NCBI GenBank assembly: GCA_003695725.1
Contig: RFHX01000168.1
Location: 1 to 15,192, forward strand
Reading direction: 5' to 3'
Length of the DNA: 15,192 nt
Source: J061 sp003695725 [NCBI: Candidatus Schekmanbacteria bacterium]
GTDB taxonomy: Bacteria > Schekmanbacteria > GWA2-38-11
Of the stretch, positions 13,417 to 15,192 are shown piece after piece. Within the stretch, counting starts at the first letter, position 1. Each line of letters starts with the position of its first letter. The notes under the pieces are model-generated. The model did not search any database, was not told the origin of the DNA, and worked only from the letters and a program-made list of their open reading frames with translations. Position numbers and translations under genes: made by a program.

Positions 13417-14181
13417 CTATTTACCTAAAATTTGCCCGCCATCAACTACAAGCACTGCGCCAGTAGTGAAATCCGATGCAGGTGATGCAAAATAGACAAC
13501 AGAACCGATTAGCTCTTCAGGTTCGCCAAGCCGCTTCATTGGCAGTGTTTTTTCAATGACTCTTTTGCCTGCTTCAGAAGCAAAAAATTCTTCATTCATC
13601 GGCGTCCTAATATAGCCGGGACATACGGCATTCACCTGAATATTGTATTTCACCCACTCAAGGGCTAAAACTTTTGTAAACTGCACTAACCCTGCTTTGC
13701 TAGCGCTGTAAGATGTCATATTTGGAATTGCCATCTGATAAGTAATTGACGAAATGTTTATAACCTTGCCGCGCCTCTGTTTTGCCATATGAGCACCAAT
13801 CGCCTTTGAGCAAAGAAAAGGACCACGCAGGTTGACTGACATTACCCATTCCCAATAGTCAAGGTCCATTTTCAGCACGGGTTTATCTCCGCTTACTCCT
13901 GAATTGTTGACAAGTATATCAACCTTACCAAAATGTTTTATTGTTTTCTCTGCCATTGCATTAACTTGCTCTTCCTTAGAAACATCCGTTGGCACAGGCA
14001 ATGCTTTTCTTCCTCTTTTCTCAATCTCATCAGCAACTTTTTCAAGGTCTGAAAGTGTGCGAGCAACTAATACTACATCACAACCAAACTCAGAAAGTCC
14101 AATCGCAAGTGCTTTACCTATACCTTTACCTGCTCCTGTCACTACTGCCACTTTTCCTTCAAGGTCAAATATATTTTTCAT
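13417..14181 (-). CDS. Short-chain dehydrogenase/reductase (classical SDR, FabG-like)
   Basis: This is an NAD(P)-dependent oxidoreductase of 254 aa, the standard length for classical SDRs. Motifs seen are the nucleotide-binding TGAGKGIG at 15-22, NNSG at 92-95 (a variant of NNAG), Asn117, Ser144/145, and the catalytic Tyr158 and Lys162 in YSASK. A C-terminal GAVLVVDGG closes the fold. Arg41 in the LVAR segment after beta-2 hints at NADPH preference, but weakly. Candidate substrates are an alcohol or 3-hydroxyacyl compound linked to the neighbouring ligase and AOR. AAGGG precedes the ATG. The 57-bp gap to the upstream acyltransferase gene shows no terminator, so it is probably in the same operon. 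Confidence 0.92.
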   Translation of the reverse strand: MKNIFDLEGKVAVVTGAGKGIGKALAIGLSEFGCDVVLVARTLSDLEKVADEIEKRGRKALPVPTDVSKEEQVNAMAEKTIKHFGKVDILVNNSGVSGDKPVLKMDLDYWEWVMSVNLRGPFLCSKAIGAHMAKQRRGKVINISSITYQMAIPNMTSYSASKAGLVQFTKVLALEWVKYNIQVNAVCPGYIRTPMNEEFFASEAGKRVIEKTLPMKRLGEPEELIGSVVYFASPASDFTTGAVLVVDGGQILGK

Positions 14182-14238
14182 AATTAAAACCCTTCACTTA
14201 AAAATCTCATTGACATTATGTAATAGAAAAGGAATTTT

Positions 14239-14922
14239 CTATCCTATAGCACTGGGATTTTCCAACAATTCCTTTATTCTTCCTAAACATTTTGCCGCCG
14301 GCAAACCGTCCACAATGCGGTGGTCAAAAACCAAAGAAGCATACATATTGAGCTGTGAAACAATATTTCCCTCTCCATCAACGACAGGACGCCTGATTGC
14401 TTTGCCTACTCCTAATATTGCGCACTGCGGGAAATTTATAATTGGTGTAAAAAGCTCAATCCCAGCACCACCAAGATTAGTAATCGTAAAAGTACCTCCT
14501 GTAAGTAGGTCGGGAGTTCTTTCTCCATTGCGGACTCTCTCAACTACCTCCGCCCTTTTTGCGGCAACATCTGGCAAACTTAGAGTATCAGCTTCAGGAA
14601 TCACAGGAGTAATCAATCCATCATCGAGGGCAACTGCAAAAGCAATATTTACATTATCAAAGACAAGAATTTCTTCTCCGATTACTGCTGAATTAAGAAT
14701 TGGAAATTCTTTCAGTGCCAATGCGCAGGAGCGAATAATAAGGTCGTTTATTGTCACACCTTCAGACTTTTTTGAATCTGCACATTTTTTAGCTTCTTCC
14801 ATATTGATTAGGACTATTTCTGCAACACGAGGTGCACTAGTCCAGCTTTGAGTCATTTTTTTAGCAATGCGGGCGCGCATACCTTTGAGGGGAATTTTCT
14901 CTTTAATTTTAGGTTCTATCAA
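14239..14922 (-). CDS. Stand-alone 2-oxoacid dehydrogenase acyltransferase (E2) catalytic domain
   Basis: This is a 227-aa protein corresponding to only the chloramphenicol-acetyltransferase-fold catalytic domain of E2 enzymes. It begins directly at the IPLKGMRARIAKKM element that usually follows the peripheral-subunit-binding domain. TFTITNLG (144-151) and the catalytic DHRIVDG with His201 and Asp205 are intact. No lipoyl or subunit-binding domain is present, and no E1 or E3 gene is adjacent, so it cannot be a normal 2-oxoacid dehydrogenase core by itself. It may transfer acyl groups between CoA and another carrier. The start is a TTG, well supported by AGGAGG at 14929-14934 with 6-nt spacing; a downstream ATG (codon 15) would cut into the domain. 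It is first in the operon. Confidence 0.87.
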   Translation of the reverse strand: MIEPKIKEKIPLKGMRARIAKKMTQSWTSAPRVAEIVLINMEEAKKCADSKKSEGVTINDLIIRSCALALKEFPILNSAVIGEEILVFDNVNIAFAVALDDGLITPVIPEADTLSLPDVAAKRAEVVERVRNGERTPDLLTGGTFTITNLGGAGIELFTPIINFPQCAILGVGKAIRRPVVDGEGNIVSQLNMYASLVFDHRIVDGLPAAKCLGRIKELLENPSAIG

Positions 14923-14962
14923 GACAGGCCTCCTGTTTTTAATTTTTACGAAATTGTTTTTT

Positions 14963-14991
14963 ATAAGAAATGATTTTTCAGCTTATGTCAA
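14963..14991 (-). promoter_or_regulatory. Sigma70-like promoter of the AOR/HdrA operon
   Basis: On the - strand, a perfect TTGACA (14991-14986) is followed after 17 bp by TCTTAT (14968-14963, 4 of 6 to the -10 consensus). Transcription would begin near 14956, giving a leader of about 34 nt that contains the strong AGGAGG before the TTG start at 14922. The remaining bases to the right edge (14992-15192) are AT-rich and hold nothing else I can support. Confidence 0.6.
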
Positions 14992-15192
14992 GAGGGAGGT
15001 TATTCTGAAAATTGATAGTGATACATGGATATATATTGATTATTTAAATGACATGAATCAATATACGATAATTTTAAAATGCCATCAATATAGCTAATAG
15101 GGAAAGATTTTCTCCAAGAGAAGTTTTTTAGAGATGCAATAATATATTCACAGCTCTAAACACAACAAATTAATTTAGCCCTTTTTGTTTTA

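Noticed and set aside
13904-14851. A 315-codon open frame on the + strand
   Set aside because: It lies opposite the acyltransferase and SDR genes, which carry intact catalytic motifs. Its own translation is Ser/Thr/Pro-rich with no recognisable domain, and it spans both genes and their spacer, as a shadow frame does.

Overview
The window is a compact stretch of bacterial chromosome from what looks like an anaerobe with an AT-rich genome. The evidence is Shine-Dalgarno-led operons, a lipobox lipoprotein, sigma70-like promoters and an intrinsic terminator, together with a tungsten/molybdopterin aldehyde oxidoreductase (AOR), an HdrA-MvhD electron-transfer protein and several polyferredoxin subunits. 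No taxonomic marker gene is present, so lineage is left open. I found no tRNA, rRNA, CRISPR array or insertion sequence.

Region 1 (about 1-4533, + strand) has an AT-rich upstream region followed by a complete four-gene carbohydrate ABC importer of the trehalose/maltose type: lipoprotein binding protein, MalF-like permease, MalG-like permease and MalK-like ATPase. The genes are closely spaced, and the two permease genes share a 4-bp overlap.

Region 2 (4560-5516, - strand) is a single convergent gene for a membrane protein. It carries a Tll0287-like (DUF3365) extracytoplasmic domain with a c-type heme motif, joined to a cytoplasmic four-cysteine domain. It is probably a redox or gas sensor.

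Region 3 (5724-14922, - strand) is an eight-gene locus transcribed leftwards from a good promoter at 14963-14991. In transcription order it encodes: a stand-alone 2-oxoacid dehydrogenase-type (E2) acyltransferase domain; a short-chain dehydrogenase/reductase; a CaiC-like acyl-CoA synthetase; a 2x[4Fe-4S] protein with two extra CxxC pairs; an 808-aa HdrA-MvhD fusion with the HdrA flavin-site cysteines intact; a four-cluster ferredoxin-like small subunit; an AOR-family catalytic subunit; and, after an intrinsic terminator, a MoaD/ThiS-like sulfur carrier. The first three enzymes can interconvert acid, acyl-CoA and alcohol/keto compounds. The AOR interconverts acid and aldehyde (or, if BamB-like, reduces an acyl-CoA). 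The Fe-S/HdrA-MvhD proteins would route its electrons. The small carrier probably supplies sulfur for the pterin cofactor.

The point most worth following up is the pairing of an AOR-type enzyme with an HdrA-MvhD protein that has the hallmarks of flavin-based bifurcating HdrA, with no HdrB/C, hydrogenase or NAD-binding partner in the window. The electron acceptor and the substrate cannot be settled from the sequence.
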